Shown: piece by piece, positions 1 through 5,670 of the stretch | How positions within the stretch are numbered: the stretch's first letter is position 1 | Layout: every line of letters starts with the position of its first letter | Program-made: the position numbers and the translations under genes | The notes under the pieces: generated by a model | Told to the model about the DNA's origin: nothing | What the model saw: the letters and a program-made list of their open reading frames with translations, nothing else | Databases searched by the model: none | NCBI GenBank assembly: GCA_003149735.1 | Contig: QANA01000010.1 | Span: 1-6,026 of the forward strand | Direction of reading: 5' to 3' | Length of the DNA stretch: 6,026 bases | Origin: Clostridiales bacterium | Lineage (GTDB): Bacteria > Bacillota_A > Clostridia > Christensenellales > Christensenellaceae

Positions 1-63
1 ATAAAATCCGGTAACGATGCGGGGAAAGGATCAAAAGATACGGTGAGGGGATCTTATGCGGAC

Positions 64-88
64 GGCCCCTCTTTCAGACGGGGTTTTT
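64..88 (+). terminator. Possible weak plus-strand terminator at the 3' end of citG
   Basis: A short CCCC (66-69) / GGGG (80-83) stem, extendable by G-T pairs, is followed on the plus strand by five T. It could end a rightward transcript entering from the left edge. On the citG strand the hairpin has no T run, so it is not an obvious citG terminator. The stem is only 4-6 bp and could be chance. No gene is visible in positions 1-73. Confidence 0.2.
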
Positions 89-973
89 GCTGTCAGGCGC
101 TGACAGGAATCCGTCATATTCCAAAAAATGAATCAGATAGGTAAGCGCCAGCAGGTCGGCGCTGCCGCCGGGACTGATGTTTTCGGCAGTAAACTGTTTA
201 TCCAGCGCCCGCGCTGAGGAAACCAGTTCCGCAATCGACAAGCTGCGATCAAGCAAGCTGCGAAGCTGTTCTTTAATCTCCTTTGCATGTGCAAGGGAAG
301 AGCGGTAGATCAAGTTCGTATCTTCTGCCGAACAGATAATATGCAGCAGCGTTATCACGCCCGCATCGTTCAGATCAGCGCCTAAGGTCAACAAACGATC
401 AAATGTTGGCAGCGCGATATCAAATAGCGTGGGAAACCCCGCTATCGCTTCACCGCGCGCCCCTTTTACCTCATATCTGGCATATAACTCTTCTCCGTGC
501 GAGACAGCCGGTTGTCCGGGGAAAAGGTGAAATTCGTTTGCCAATGGGGCGGCAAGCTTCTGACAGATATTACGCAGATCCCCGCGGCTGGGAAGCTGCT
601 CTCTGTTGTAACATATTCCTAGGGCACAGAGGATAAATCCCAGCGAAAAGATGATGCCGCGGTGCGTGTTTACCCCTCCGGTGGCTTTCAGCATATCTAC
701 TTCCGCCTGAATGCCCAGGTCCCGAAGCTTTGGAAGTATCGCGGTTGGCGACTGGCCGCATAAGTTGATGCCGCAGGTCACAAATGCTTGAAAATAGGGC
801 GCTAAGGTCAGGATGCTGGTTTCGAAGACGGCGATATCCATGTCCTTGTGTGCGCCTGAATTATTTTTATCTACGAGACCGGGCTTTGGGGTTGCAAACA
901 CCTCATATAAAAGGGCCTTTGAAGTGGCGGCAGCTGCTTTTACGGCATATTGGTGTGTAAAATAGTTCCACAT
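74..973 (-). CDS. citG: Triphosphoribosyl-dephospho-CoA synthase (CitG family)
   Basis: CitG transfers a triphosphoribosyl group from ATP to dephospho-CoA, making the precursor of the citrate lyase prosthetic group that is later attached to CitD. It is cytosolic. Family blocks visible in the 299-residue product are LLYEV..TPKPGLVD (21-35), SGAHKDMD (39-46), ATGGVNTHRG near 97-106, GARGEAIAGFP (171-181), EDTN (217-220) and SPGGSADLL near 267-275. Length and block order match Escherichia coli CitG (about 290 residues), so the enzyme body looks whole. The ATG at 973 was chosen because it leaves about 20 residues before the first conserved block. Longer in-frame starts (to 1042) run into sequence that codes for the transporter in another frame. 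No ribosome binding site precedes 973, because the bases upstream are the broken transporter gene, so expression is doubtful. MdcB of malonate decarboxylase is a homologue, but the citD/citE neighbours favour CitG. Confidence 0.88.
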   Translation of the reverse strand: MWNYFTHQYAVKAAAATSKALLYEVFATPKPGLVDKNNSGAHKDMDIAVFETSILTLAPYFQAFVTCGINLCGQSPTAILPKLRDLGIQAEVDMLKATGGVNTHRGIIFSLGFILCALGICYNREQLPSRGDLRNICQKLAAPLANEFHLFPGQPAVSHGEELYARYEVKGARGEAIAGFPTLFDIALPTFDRLLTLGADLNDAGVITLLHIICSAEDTNLIYRSSLAHAKEIKEQLRSLLDRSLSIAELVSSARALDKQFTAENISPGGSADLLALTYLIHFLEYDGFLSAPDSKNPV

Positions 974-1885
974 TGTTAGGCATAACCGCTGATGCCTGAC
1001 CACTGCCGGAAGTAATAAAAATGTTGATAATGACATTAGCAAAAAACATGGCCGGTCCCTGCAGGAACACCGGAACTACCGCCAAACCCTTAGCCAGGGC
1101 ATAAACGACGGTATCAACAATTGTTCCGGCTTCCAATACTCCTGCAATTGCTCTGGCAAAGCCAACAATAAGCATGGTACCGAGCATTTTGGAGGCACCT
1201 TCGGCAAATTGTTTTGCAATTTGCGAAAAGGTGAGCCCCGCGCAAAGACCGGAGACGATTGCCATCCAAATAAAGATCTCTGCGTACTCCTGTGTATCAA
1301 GGCCAAATGCGATGCCACCCACCGCAATGCAAGCCAAGCCGATGACCATCGATGCGATAACCAGCCATTTGCGAAGCGTCATCGGGCCAAACGATTCCAA
1401 ATCTGCCGAAGCCTGCAGAGGATTGTCCCTGTCAAGGTCATACATCGGGGAAAGCGATGGATTTGCCTTGATTTTTTTGGCGTATCGGACAATATAAAGG
1501 ATCGTAACAGCAAGAAAAACAGCCCAGCAAACAAAGCGGAACTCGATACCGGAATAAAGAGGAAGTTCAGCAATTTTTTGTGCAGTCACCGTAGTACTTA
1601 CGACGAGGGTACCTGTGGAGAAACCGACTGCACCGCCCAGGCACAGACAGGCAACGCCTACAATAGAGTCAAGCCCCAGAGAATATGAAATTACAACCAG
1701 GATGGGGGCAAAAGATATGAATTTATTTACGCCCTGTTCATTTTCTACTCGGTCATAGCTTCCTGCAGGAAGCAACCAAGTTAGTAAGCAGGCGCATAAG
1801 ATAATGAATACGATGATGACTATTGTATTCGGCATTTTGAATGTTTTCTTTTTTCCGAGCAGTTTACATTAGTCTGTTTTTCCAT
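903..1885 (-). pseudogene. YfcC-family (DcuC/AbgT-like) membrane transporter, broken
   Basis: YfcC-family carriers (Pfam C4-dicarboxylate anaerobic carrier) are polytopic inner-membrane transporters of about 470-500 residues. The largest open stretch here starts at ATG 1835 and gives 310 residues. Recognisable parts are an N-terminal hydrophobic segment ending LLPAGSYDRVE, the block AVGFSTGTL...AQKIAELPLYSGIEFRFVCW, the loop IKANPSLSPMYDLDRD, and INIFITSGSGQASAVMP near the end. There are three lesions. First, the likely original start is ATG 1885, with its own ribosome binding site, but that frame hits a stop after about 21 codons; one extra base in the A6 run (T6 on the plus strand, 1849-1854) would join it to the body as EKKKTFKMPNT, a typical YfcC N-terminus. 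Second, about 100 residues between DRVENEQG and FISFAPIL are missing in frame, near 1720-1733. Third, after SAVMP (about 980) the last roughly 90-100 residues are gone and the frame runs into citG, stopping at 903. Substrate unknown; an organic acid would fit the context. Confidence 0.85.
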
Positions 1886-1894
1886 CTTTCCATT

Positions 1895-1902
1895 CTCCCT
1901 TT
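1895..1902 (-). promoter_or_regulatory. Ribosome binding site of the original transporter start
   Basis: On the minus strand AAAGGGAG lies 9 bases before the ATG at 1885. The ATG at 1835, which opens the transporter body frame, has only an A-rich weak match upstream. This supports 1885 as the ancestral start and therefore the frameshift between 1885 and 1835. Confidence 0.6.
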
Positions 1903-1952
1903 CTTTTCACCAATATTCTTGATAGCACAAAGGGTATGTTACAGCCGGGCAG

Positions 1953-1964
1953 CTCCTCCTTCCC
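1953..1964 (-). promoter_or_regulatory. Orphan strong ribosome binding site after the CapA-like gene
   Basis: The minus strand reads GGGAAGGAGGAG beginning 4 bases after the CapA-like stop codon. It is one of the best Shine-Dalgarno matches in the window, yet no ATG, GTG or TTG follows at a usable distance; the next codons are CTG CCC GGC and then TGT. It may be what is left of a lost gene that once followed, or a chance purine run. Confidence 0.4.
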
Positions 1965-1967
1965 AAT

Positions 1968-3002
1968 TTAAGTATTTTGGCGCCATTTATTGCTAAGCGA
2001 AATGATTGTTCCAAAACATCGGCGAGAAGTATCAGCAAGGTCATCCAGGATAATCTGAGAAATTTGATCATTGGCTATTGTTGGAAATCCGTGGGGATCA
2101 CTTTTTCGATCAAGTAGGATAGGAAGAATGTCCATTTTAAGTAATTCCCCGTCTGAAGCGCACTGCAGTTTTATCGCCACAGTGTACCAATAGACCTCTT
2201 CTTTCCACTTTTCCTTGCTGGAACAATTAAAGACAAAGCTTCCCAGGTTATACAGGATGGGGCGCCCGCGATAGATTTCTATACCTTGGAGCAATGGAGC
2301 ACCATGTCCCAAAAACAGATCCGCACCGGCATCAATACACGCATGGGCCCAGTTGATAAGCCATTGGGGAGTGATTCGTTTGTCTTGCATCCATTCGTGG
2401 TTGTGATGTACCACCGTGGTGTAATATCCTGATCGTTTACATCTGGAAATTTCCTCGAGATTCTCTTCTTTGTCTCGGTCCGAAAGGGTGTCTGCATCAA
2501 ACAATCGGAGCTCGTTTACTCCCGCATGAAGATCTGATGCGGCTGCACCTGGGCGTATTTTTCCAGTAGCCATAGAAATGATAGCGCCTGTTTTGCCGTC
2601 CTTGTGGGCGACTCCTGCACGGATGCTGTGCTGTCTGTCTATTCCTATGCCGGCATAGGCAAAATTACATTTTTCAAGCTCCTGTATACCGGCAATTATG
2701 GATGCGGTTCCCATATCCCAGCTATGATTCGAAGCAGCGGCGAGCAGGTTTATTCCCAAACATTGAAGTTGGGGAAGCAAAGAAATCGGCATCACATGTG
2801 TGGGGGAATCCGGTGGCCTTGTCGGTGATCCGATGCCGGGAATTCCGAGGGCCGGTTCCATATTGGTGATAACAAAAGTTGAATCTGCAAAAAGAGATTT
2901 ACACTGGTTAAATTGCTCCGGCCTAAGCCTCTGAAAATCATATGTCATGAGGGTTTGCCCCAGAGCAGTGACGGTTATCGATGTATTTTGGCTACAGATC
3001 AT
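1968..3002 (-). CDS. CapA/PGA_cap-family metallophosphoesterase-like protein, cytosolic
   Basis: The 344-residue product has the fold signature of the CapA (poly-gamma-glutamate capsule synthesis) family, a branch of the calcineurin-like phosphoesterases. Segments in order are ALGQTLMTYD (13-22), where classic members have GD; NMEP (47-50); ASNHSWDMG (90-98), where classic members have NNH..D.G; HHNHEW (199-204); GADLFLGHGAPLLQGIE (226-242); and GRPILYNLGSFVF (246-258). Most metal-ligand positions survive as His, Asn or Asp, but the first Asp is Gln16 and the usual HxPH-type motif is GHGAP. There is no signal peptide or membrane anchor, unlike capsule CapA proteins, so it probably acts in the cytosol on a small molecule. 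The ATG at 3002 has AAAGGAG 8 bases upstream. It lies 38 bases after citE, where citF is normally found. A capsule role is not supported. The substrate is unknown. Confidence 0.75.
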   Translation of the reverse strand: MICSQNTSITVTALGQTLMTYDFQRLRPEQFNQCKSLFADSTFVITNMEPALGIPGIGSPTRPPDSPTHVMPISLLPQLQCLGINLLAAASNHSWDMGTASIIAGIQELEKCNFAYAGIGIDRQHSIRAGVAHKDGKTGAIISMATGKIRPGAAASDLHAGVNELRLFDADTLSDRDKEENLEEISRCKRSGYYTTVVHHNHEWMQDKRITPQWLINWAHACIDAGADLFLGHGAPLLQGIEIYRGRPILYNLGSFVFNCSSKEKWKEEVYWYTVAIKLQCASDGELLKMDILPILLDRKSDPHGFPTIANDQISQIILDDLADTSRRCFGTIISLSNKWRQNT

Positions 3003-3010
3003 CGACTCAT

Positions 3011-3016
3011 CTCCTT
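3011..3016 (-). promoter_or_regulatory. Ribosome binding site of the CapA-like gene
   Basis: AAAGGAG on the minus strand lies 8 bases before the ATG at 3002. A closer ATG at 3010 opens only three codons before a stop that overlaps the 3002 start region, so 3002 is preferred. Confidence 0.65.
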
Positions 3017-3040
3017 TGCTTTATTATTTTTCAACATCGC

Positions 3041-3850
3041 TCAATTCAAACCGCTTTTTGATTGCTCACGGATTGCGAGAACGATTCTCTCAGCTTGCCG
3101 GATCTCCATCTCTGTAGGGACGAATATTTCATGAACCAATCGAATCTGCCTGGGATTGATCAGGCTCTTGCCATCAAAGCCCATTGCTTTGTTTTGTCTC
3201 ACTTCGGCTTCAAATCCCTCCTCATTATCAAGATCTGTAAATACTGAATCAAAGCACTGTATGCCGGCTGCACGCGCCGCCAGCAATATTTGCCCGCGTG
3301 CTGCAAGCATATCTATGCCGTTGGGCTGAAAGCTGGTGTGCAGATATTTGCGGAGATCGCCACCGGAGATGGCCACGCCAAACATACGCTGGGAGGCAGA
3401 GCAGATTTCATACGCATTCAAAATGCCCTTTGGACTTTCCAGCGCCGCCATTAACAGTGTGCGGCCTACCTCTGTGCAAAATTCCCGCTCTGCACGTTCT
3501 ACCGCTGCTTCTACTGTTTTGACATCTTTTGCACTTTCACACTTGGCAATGCGAATTCCATCCACGCCGGCGGCAACACACACACGAATATCTTCTTCCC
3601 AATAAGGGGTATCGAGACCGTTAATGCGTACAATGATCTCGGTGTCGCCATAATCAATGGATTTCATTGCATGATAAAGCGAAAAACGCGCAGAGTCCTT
3701 TTGGTTCTCGGCCACAGCATCTTCAAGATCGATGATGATGGAATCACAACTGTAAATATAAGCATCTTTGATTAGTCCGGGCTCCTGTGCGCTCATAAAC
3801 AGCATGGTGCGCCGCAAGCGAAAACGTTTAGGTCTGGGTCGAGTAATCAT
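3041..3850 (-). CDS. citE: Citrate lyase beta subunit-like protein (CitE), divergent and shortened
   Basis: CitE is the HpcH/HpaI-type TIM-barrel lyase subunit that cleaves citryl-thioester to acetyl-thioester and oxaloacetate while the acyl group rides on CitD. In this 269-residue product I see RLRRTMLF (11-18), IIDLEDAV (39-46), VRINGLDTP (74-82), IAKCES (101-106), MAALES (134-139, with Glu138 the expected metal ligand), and FDGKSLINPRQI (225-236). Two features are unusual. The loop that normally reads GAEDY is SGGDLRKYL (162-170), keeping the Asp (165) but replacing the Glu by Gly. The N-terminal PGxxP-type loop reads MSAQEPG. The protein stops at SGLN, about 25-30 residues before the usual CitE end, so its 3' end may have been deleted. 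ATG 3850 was chosen because it follows the citD stop after one base (TGA A ATG), with AGGAT upstream, implying coupled translation. It could be an active variant, a lyase for another acid, or a decaying gene. Confidence 0.83.
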   Translation of the reverse strand: MITRPRPKRFRLRRTMLFMSAQEPGLIKDAYIYSCDSIIIDLEDAVAENQKDSARFSLYHAMKSIDYGDTEIIVRINGLDTPYWEEDIRVCVAAGVDGIRIAKCESAKDVKTVEAAVERAEREFCTEVGRTLLMAALESPKGILNAYEICSASQRMFGVAISGGDLRKYLHTSFQPNGIDMLAARGQILLAARAAGIQCFDSVFTDLDNEEGFEAEVRQNKAMGFDGKSLINPRQIRLVHEIFVPTEMEIRQAERIVLAIREQSKSGLN

Positions 3851-3851
3851 T

Positions 3852-4148
3852 TCACATCCTACCCCACGGAATATTTTTATCGGATTTGCCGCAGCTGCGA
3901 AAAACAGCACATTCAACTCGTGCCTGAAGGGTGCAATCTAATGCGCCTTTGTCTACAATGTGGATCCGGCAATTCTTTACATCGAGTTTTTTCAGCGTGT
4001 TAAGAACGGTTTCCTGAATTTGACGTCCGTATTGATTCATTACACTGCTTTGTAATTCTAACTTAATACCATTGCTGTCCGGCATGATGGTTACCTGTGC
4101 ATCGCTGGATTCTAATGTTCCTGCTACGGCCGTCCTTTGAAGCTCCAA
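3852..4148 (-). CDS. citD: Citrate lyase acyl carrier protein (gamma subunit), TTG start
   Basis: CitD carries the phosphoribosyl-dephospho-CoA arm on which the acetyl/citryl group moves between the alpha and beta subunits. The 98-residue product matches the family's usual length and contains RTAVAGTLESSD (5-16), SSV..QYGRQI and DKGALDCTLQARV. The start is TTG at 4148: GGAGG lies 8 bases upstream (core 4157-4161), and with this start the modified residue is Ser14 of GTLESS, the position established for Klebsiella CitD. An in-frame ATG at 4172 would add 8 residues, has no good ribosome binding site, and would put the real binding site inside the gene. The last 12 residues (GKSDKNIPWGRM) extend beyond the common RVECAVFR end. 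It is the first gene of the leftward cluster and overlaps the citE ribosome binding site. Sequence conservation looks intact, unlike its neighbours. Confidence 0.92.
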   Translation of the reverse strand: MELQRTAVAGTLESSDAQVTIMPDSNGIKLELQSSVMNQYGRQIQETVLNTLKKLDVKNCRIHIVDKGALDCTLQARVECAVFRSCGKSDKNIPWGRM

Positions 4149-4154
4149 TTGAAT

Positions 4155-4164
4155 CCCCTCCTTT
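4155..4164 (-). promoter_or_regulatory. Strong ribosome binding site that fixes the citD TTG start
   Basis: AAAGGAGGGG on the minus strand is a near-ideal Shine-Dalgarno sequence. Its GGAGG core ends 8 bases before TTG 4148. It lies downstream of the alternative ATG 4172, so it can only serve the TTG. Confidence 0.8.
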
Positions 4165-4181
4165 GTGCTCATTCTATCACA

Positions 4182-4238
4182 ACTATGAATATAGTAAAAA
4201 TACAATTTACTCTATTAAATACATAGTAATTTAACTAT
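4182..4238. promoter_or_regulatory. Two phased ACTAT/ATAGT palindromes, candidate LysR-type operator
   Basis: The divergent control region holds ACTAT-N4-ATAGT (4182-4195) and ATAGT-N6-ACTAT (4223-4238). Their centres are 42 bp apart, about four helical turns. A third overlapping repeat, AGTAAA-N7-TTTACT, spans 4193-4211. LysR-type regulators typically bind an upstream recognition site of the T-N11/12-A kind plus an activation site near the target -35/-10. The right palindrome fits T-N12-A and the left one lies over the presumed citD -10. Binding by the adjacent LysR protein is inference. Confidence 0.5.
4191..4219 (-). promoter_or_regulatory. Candidate citD promoter
   Basis: On the minus strand TACTAT (4191-4196) can serve as a -10, with a poor -35 (TTTAAT, 4214-4219) 17 bases upstream. 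The weak -35 would fit a promoter that needs an activator. It would give a leader of about 35 bases before the TTG at 4148. The region is very AT-rich, so chance matches are easy. Confidence 0.35.
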
Positions 4239-4244
4239 TTTAAA

Positions 4245-4271
4245 TTGACAAAGGCAACAACATGTTATAAG
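4245..4271 (+). promoter_or_regulatory. Candidate promoter of the LysR gene
   Basis: A perfect TTGACA (4245-4250) is followed after a short 15-base spacer by TATAAG (4266-4271), preceded by TGT as in extended -10 promoters. The right-hand palindrome (4223-4238) ends 6 bases before the -35, so the regulator could repress its own gene. Confidence 0.5.
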
Positions 4272-4298
4272 CTATATTTGTTGGAAGGAGAAACTGTT

Positions 4299-5195
4299 AT
4301 GAATTTAAGACAGGCTCTATATATTCAAACGATTGCCCATGAGGGAGGCATTACTGCCGCTGCCAAAAAGCTGTATATTAGCCAGCCGTCGCTGAGCCAA
4401 ATGTTGCTTTCGATAGAAGCAGAAATAGGCGTCCCGCTCTTTATTCGTAATTCAAACCCGTTTCGCCCTACCTACGCTGGAGAACGATATCTGCATGCGG
4501 CTGAAATTATCCTGAATGCACAGCGTGCGCTGGATAATGAATTGAAGGAGATACGCGGAGAAGAGTTCGGAAGGCTGAAAATTGGCATCAGTATGCAGCG
4601 GGAAGCAGAAATTCTGCCTGCTGTACTTCCAAAGTTTTATAAACGATATCCGAACGTTAAAGTGGACTTAATGGAAGAGGGTTCCGCAAAGCAGGAAGAG
4701 TTTGTTCAAAACGGCAGTATCGATTTTGCCTTTGCTTCTACGATAGCCGGCAATCCAAATTTTCAATATATTATGATCAAGCAGGAAACCATAGGATTGC
4801 TGTGCGGGCCGGATTCCTTGCAAAAAGAGATTCGTAGATTGCAGGATGCGGCAGATTCTTTGATTGTATCCTTGAAAATAGGACACAATCTTCGTATTAT
4901 CCAAGATCAGTTGTTTGAGAGGCTTCTCAAACGCCCGGAGATCATATTGGAAACGGATAGCCTGGAGACTGCGCGGCGTTTGGTTGCGGTTAGTCCTTAC
5001 TGCATGATTTGCTCGGATGCTTATGTAGAACCAAATGGTTTGCATAAGAAATGTACCTTTATTCCGATATGGGAATATGAAAACGTGCGCCACTTTTATG
5101 CTTTCTATCTTAGCAGCAGTACACTTCCCAAATATGCCTTATTTTTTATTGAACTGGTTAAGCAATTATATGTTCCTAAACCACCGGCAGGATAA
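4299..5195 (+). CDS. LysR-family transcriptional regulator
   Basis: The 298-residue product has the standard LysR layout. The N-terminal winged helix-turn-helix (1-60) includes ITAAAKKLYISQPSLSQMLLSIEAEIGVPLF and ends FRPTYAGERYL. A linker helix (65-90) follows, then a periplasmic-binding-protein-like effector domain from GRLKIGIS (91-98) to the C-terminus. Length is normal for the family. ATG 4299 was chosen because AAGGAG lies 8 bases upstream and the N-terminus MNLRQALYIQTIAHEGG matches the family; an in-frame upstream start at 4245 falls in the promoter. Divergent placement from citD is the classic arrangement for a LysR protein that controls its neighbour and itself, so the cit cluster is the likely target. 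The inducer is unknown; citrate or a related acid is a guess. Confidence 0.9.
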   Translation: MNLRQALYIQTIAHEGGITAAAKKLYISQPSLSQMLLSIEAEIGVPLFIRNSNPFRPTYAGERYLHAAEIILNAQRALDNELKEIRGEEFGRLKIGISMQREAEILPAVLPKFYKRYPNVKVDLMEEGSAKQEEFVQNGSIDFAFASTIAGNPNFQYIMIKQETIGLLCGPDSLQKEIRRLQDAADSLIVSLKIGHNLRIIQDQLFERLLKRPEIILETDSLETARRLVAVSPYCMICSDAYVEPNGLHKKCTFIPIWEYENVRHFYAFYLSSSTLPKYALFFIELVKQLYVPKPPAG

Positions 5196-5208
5196 AGTCC
5201 TGTACAAC

Positions 5209-5250
5209 AAAAGCACCGGGGCAGATAGAAGCTCCCCGGTGCTTTTTTTT
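5209..5250 (+). terminator. Rho-independent terminator of the LysR gene
   Basis: The arms GCACCGGGG (5213-5221) and CCCCGGTGC (5234-5242) form a perfect 9-bp GC-rich stem with a 12-base loop, followed by eight T (5243-5250). Flanking A and T runs lengthen the stem by up to four pairs, so it could also work leftward. It starts 13 bases after the LysR stop. Confidence 0.93.
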
Positions 5251-5590
5251 GGATTCAGGAGCAATGGGACCGCGAGCCGGCGGGGCTGCTGGTATTCAGG
5301 TCGCCGGCTGTATCAGTATACTTCCGTGCGAAAGCATTTCAAGCGAATCATCCAATCCACAAGGACACTGGCCTGTCGTCACAGCGCGGAAGAAATCTGT
5401 CACCGCCGGCATCCAGAGTACCGGCATCGTCGGAAATACCGGTGAGCTGATTGTCTGCGGCAGCAGAATCACAGGGCAGAGCAGCGTGCAGCGCTTCCCC
5501 AATCTCATGGGAAAAGGGGAGATACCAAACTGCGGATACACGGAAATGGAGCCGCATATGCAAAAATATCGCAATCCATTGCGTTTGAGA
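5251..5590. other. 340-bp stretch without a convincing gene
   Basis: This stretch looks richer in G and C than the flanking promoters. It has long open frames on both strands (plus 5249-5629, minus 5296-5574 and 5348-5563). None has a ribosome binding site, the plus frame begins inside the terminator T run, and I recognise no protein family in any frame. Visible structure includes an 8-bp inverted repeat AGCCGGCG/CGCCGGCT (5275-5282 and 5302-5309), repeated CCGGCATC words (about 5405-5430), and two small palindromes near the right end, GCATATGC (5554-5561) and CGCAAT-CC-ATTGCG (5570-5583). It may be a gene remnant or a long regulatory region for the TetR gene. Confidence 0.4.
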
Positions 5591-5619
5591 TTGTATTTTT
5601 TCAGAGGATCGTTTATAAT
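5591..5619 (+). promoter_or_regulatory. Promoter of the TetR-family gene
   Basis: TTGTAT (5591-5596), a 17-base spacer and a perfect TATAAT (5614-5619) make a good housekeeping promoter. Transcription would start near 5626, about 45 bases before the GTG start. Confidence 0.7.
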
Positions 5620-5630
5620 GGCATTATAAA
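5612..5630. promoter_or_regulatory. 19-bp palindrome over the -10 box, candidate TetR operator
   Basis: TTTATAATG and CATTATAAA are perfect 9-base inverted arms around a single central G (5621). The palindrome covers the -10 and the expected transcription start, so a bound dimer would block RNA polymerase. TetR-family proteins commonly bind palindromes of this size in their own promoters. Recognition by this protein is inferred. Confidence 0.6.
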
Positions 5631-5670
5631 TACTATTTTCTGATTTTATACTTTATAAGGGGGGCTGTCT

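Noticed and set aside
55..108. Small plus-strand frame of 15 codons starting at ATG 55 with GAGGGG upstream
   Set aside because: It is very short, antisense to the citG 3' end, and has no promoter or family resemblance.
74..1042. Longer citG start at 1042
   Set aside because: The extra 23 residues are the out-of-frame reading of transporter sequence (IINIFITSGSGQ region) and not part of the CitG family.
1209..1688. Plus-strand 159-codon open frame inside the transporter remnant
   Set aside because: The opposite strand carries recognisable YfcC blocks throughout; this frame is Cys/Lys/Arg-rich and has no family features.
3041..3916. Longer citE start at 3916
   Set aside because: The extra 22 residues overlap the conserved-length end of citD and match nothing in CitE; the ATG at 3850, one base after the citD stop, is the natural coupled start.
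4668..5093. Minus-strand 141-codon open frame inside the LysR gene
   Set aside because: It is antisense to the LysR effector domain, which is complete and of normal length.
5209..5250. Hairpin considered as a repeat or attachment site
   Set aside because: The perfect GC stem with a T8 tail right after the LysR stop is fully explained as an intrinsic terminator.
5249..5629. Plus-strand 126-codon open frame after the LysR terminator
   Set aside because: It begins at a TTG inside the terminator T run with no ribosome binding site, runs across the tetR promoter and palindrome, and resembles no family I know.
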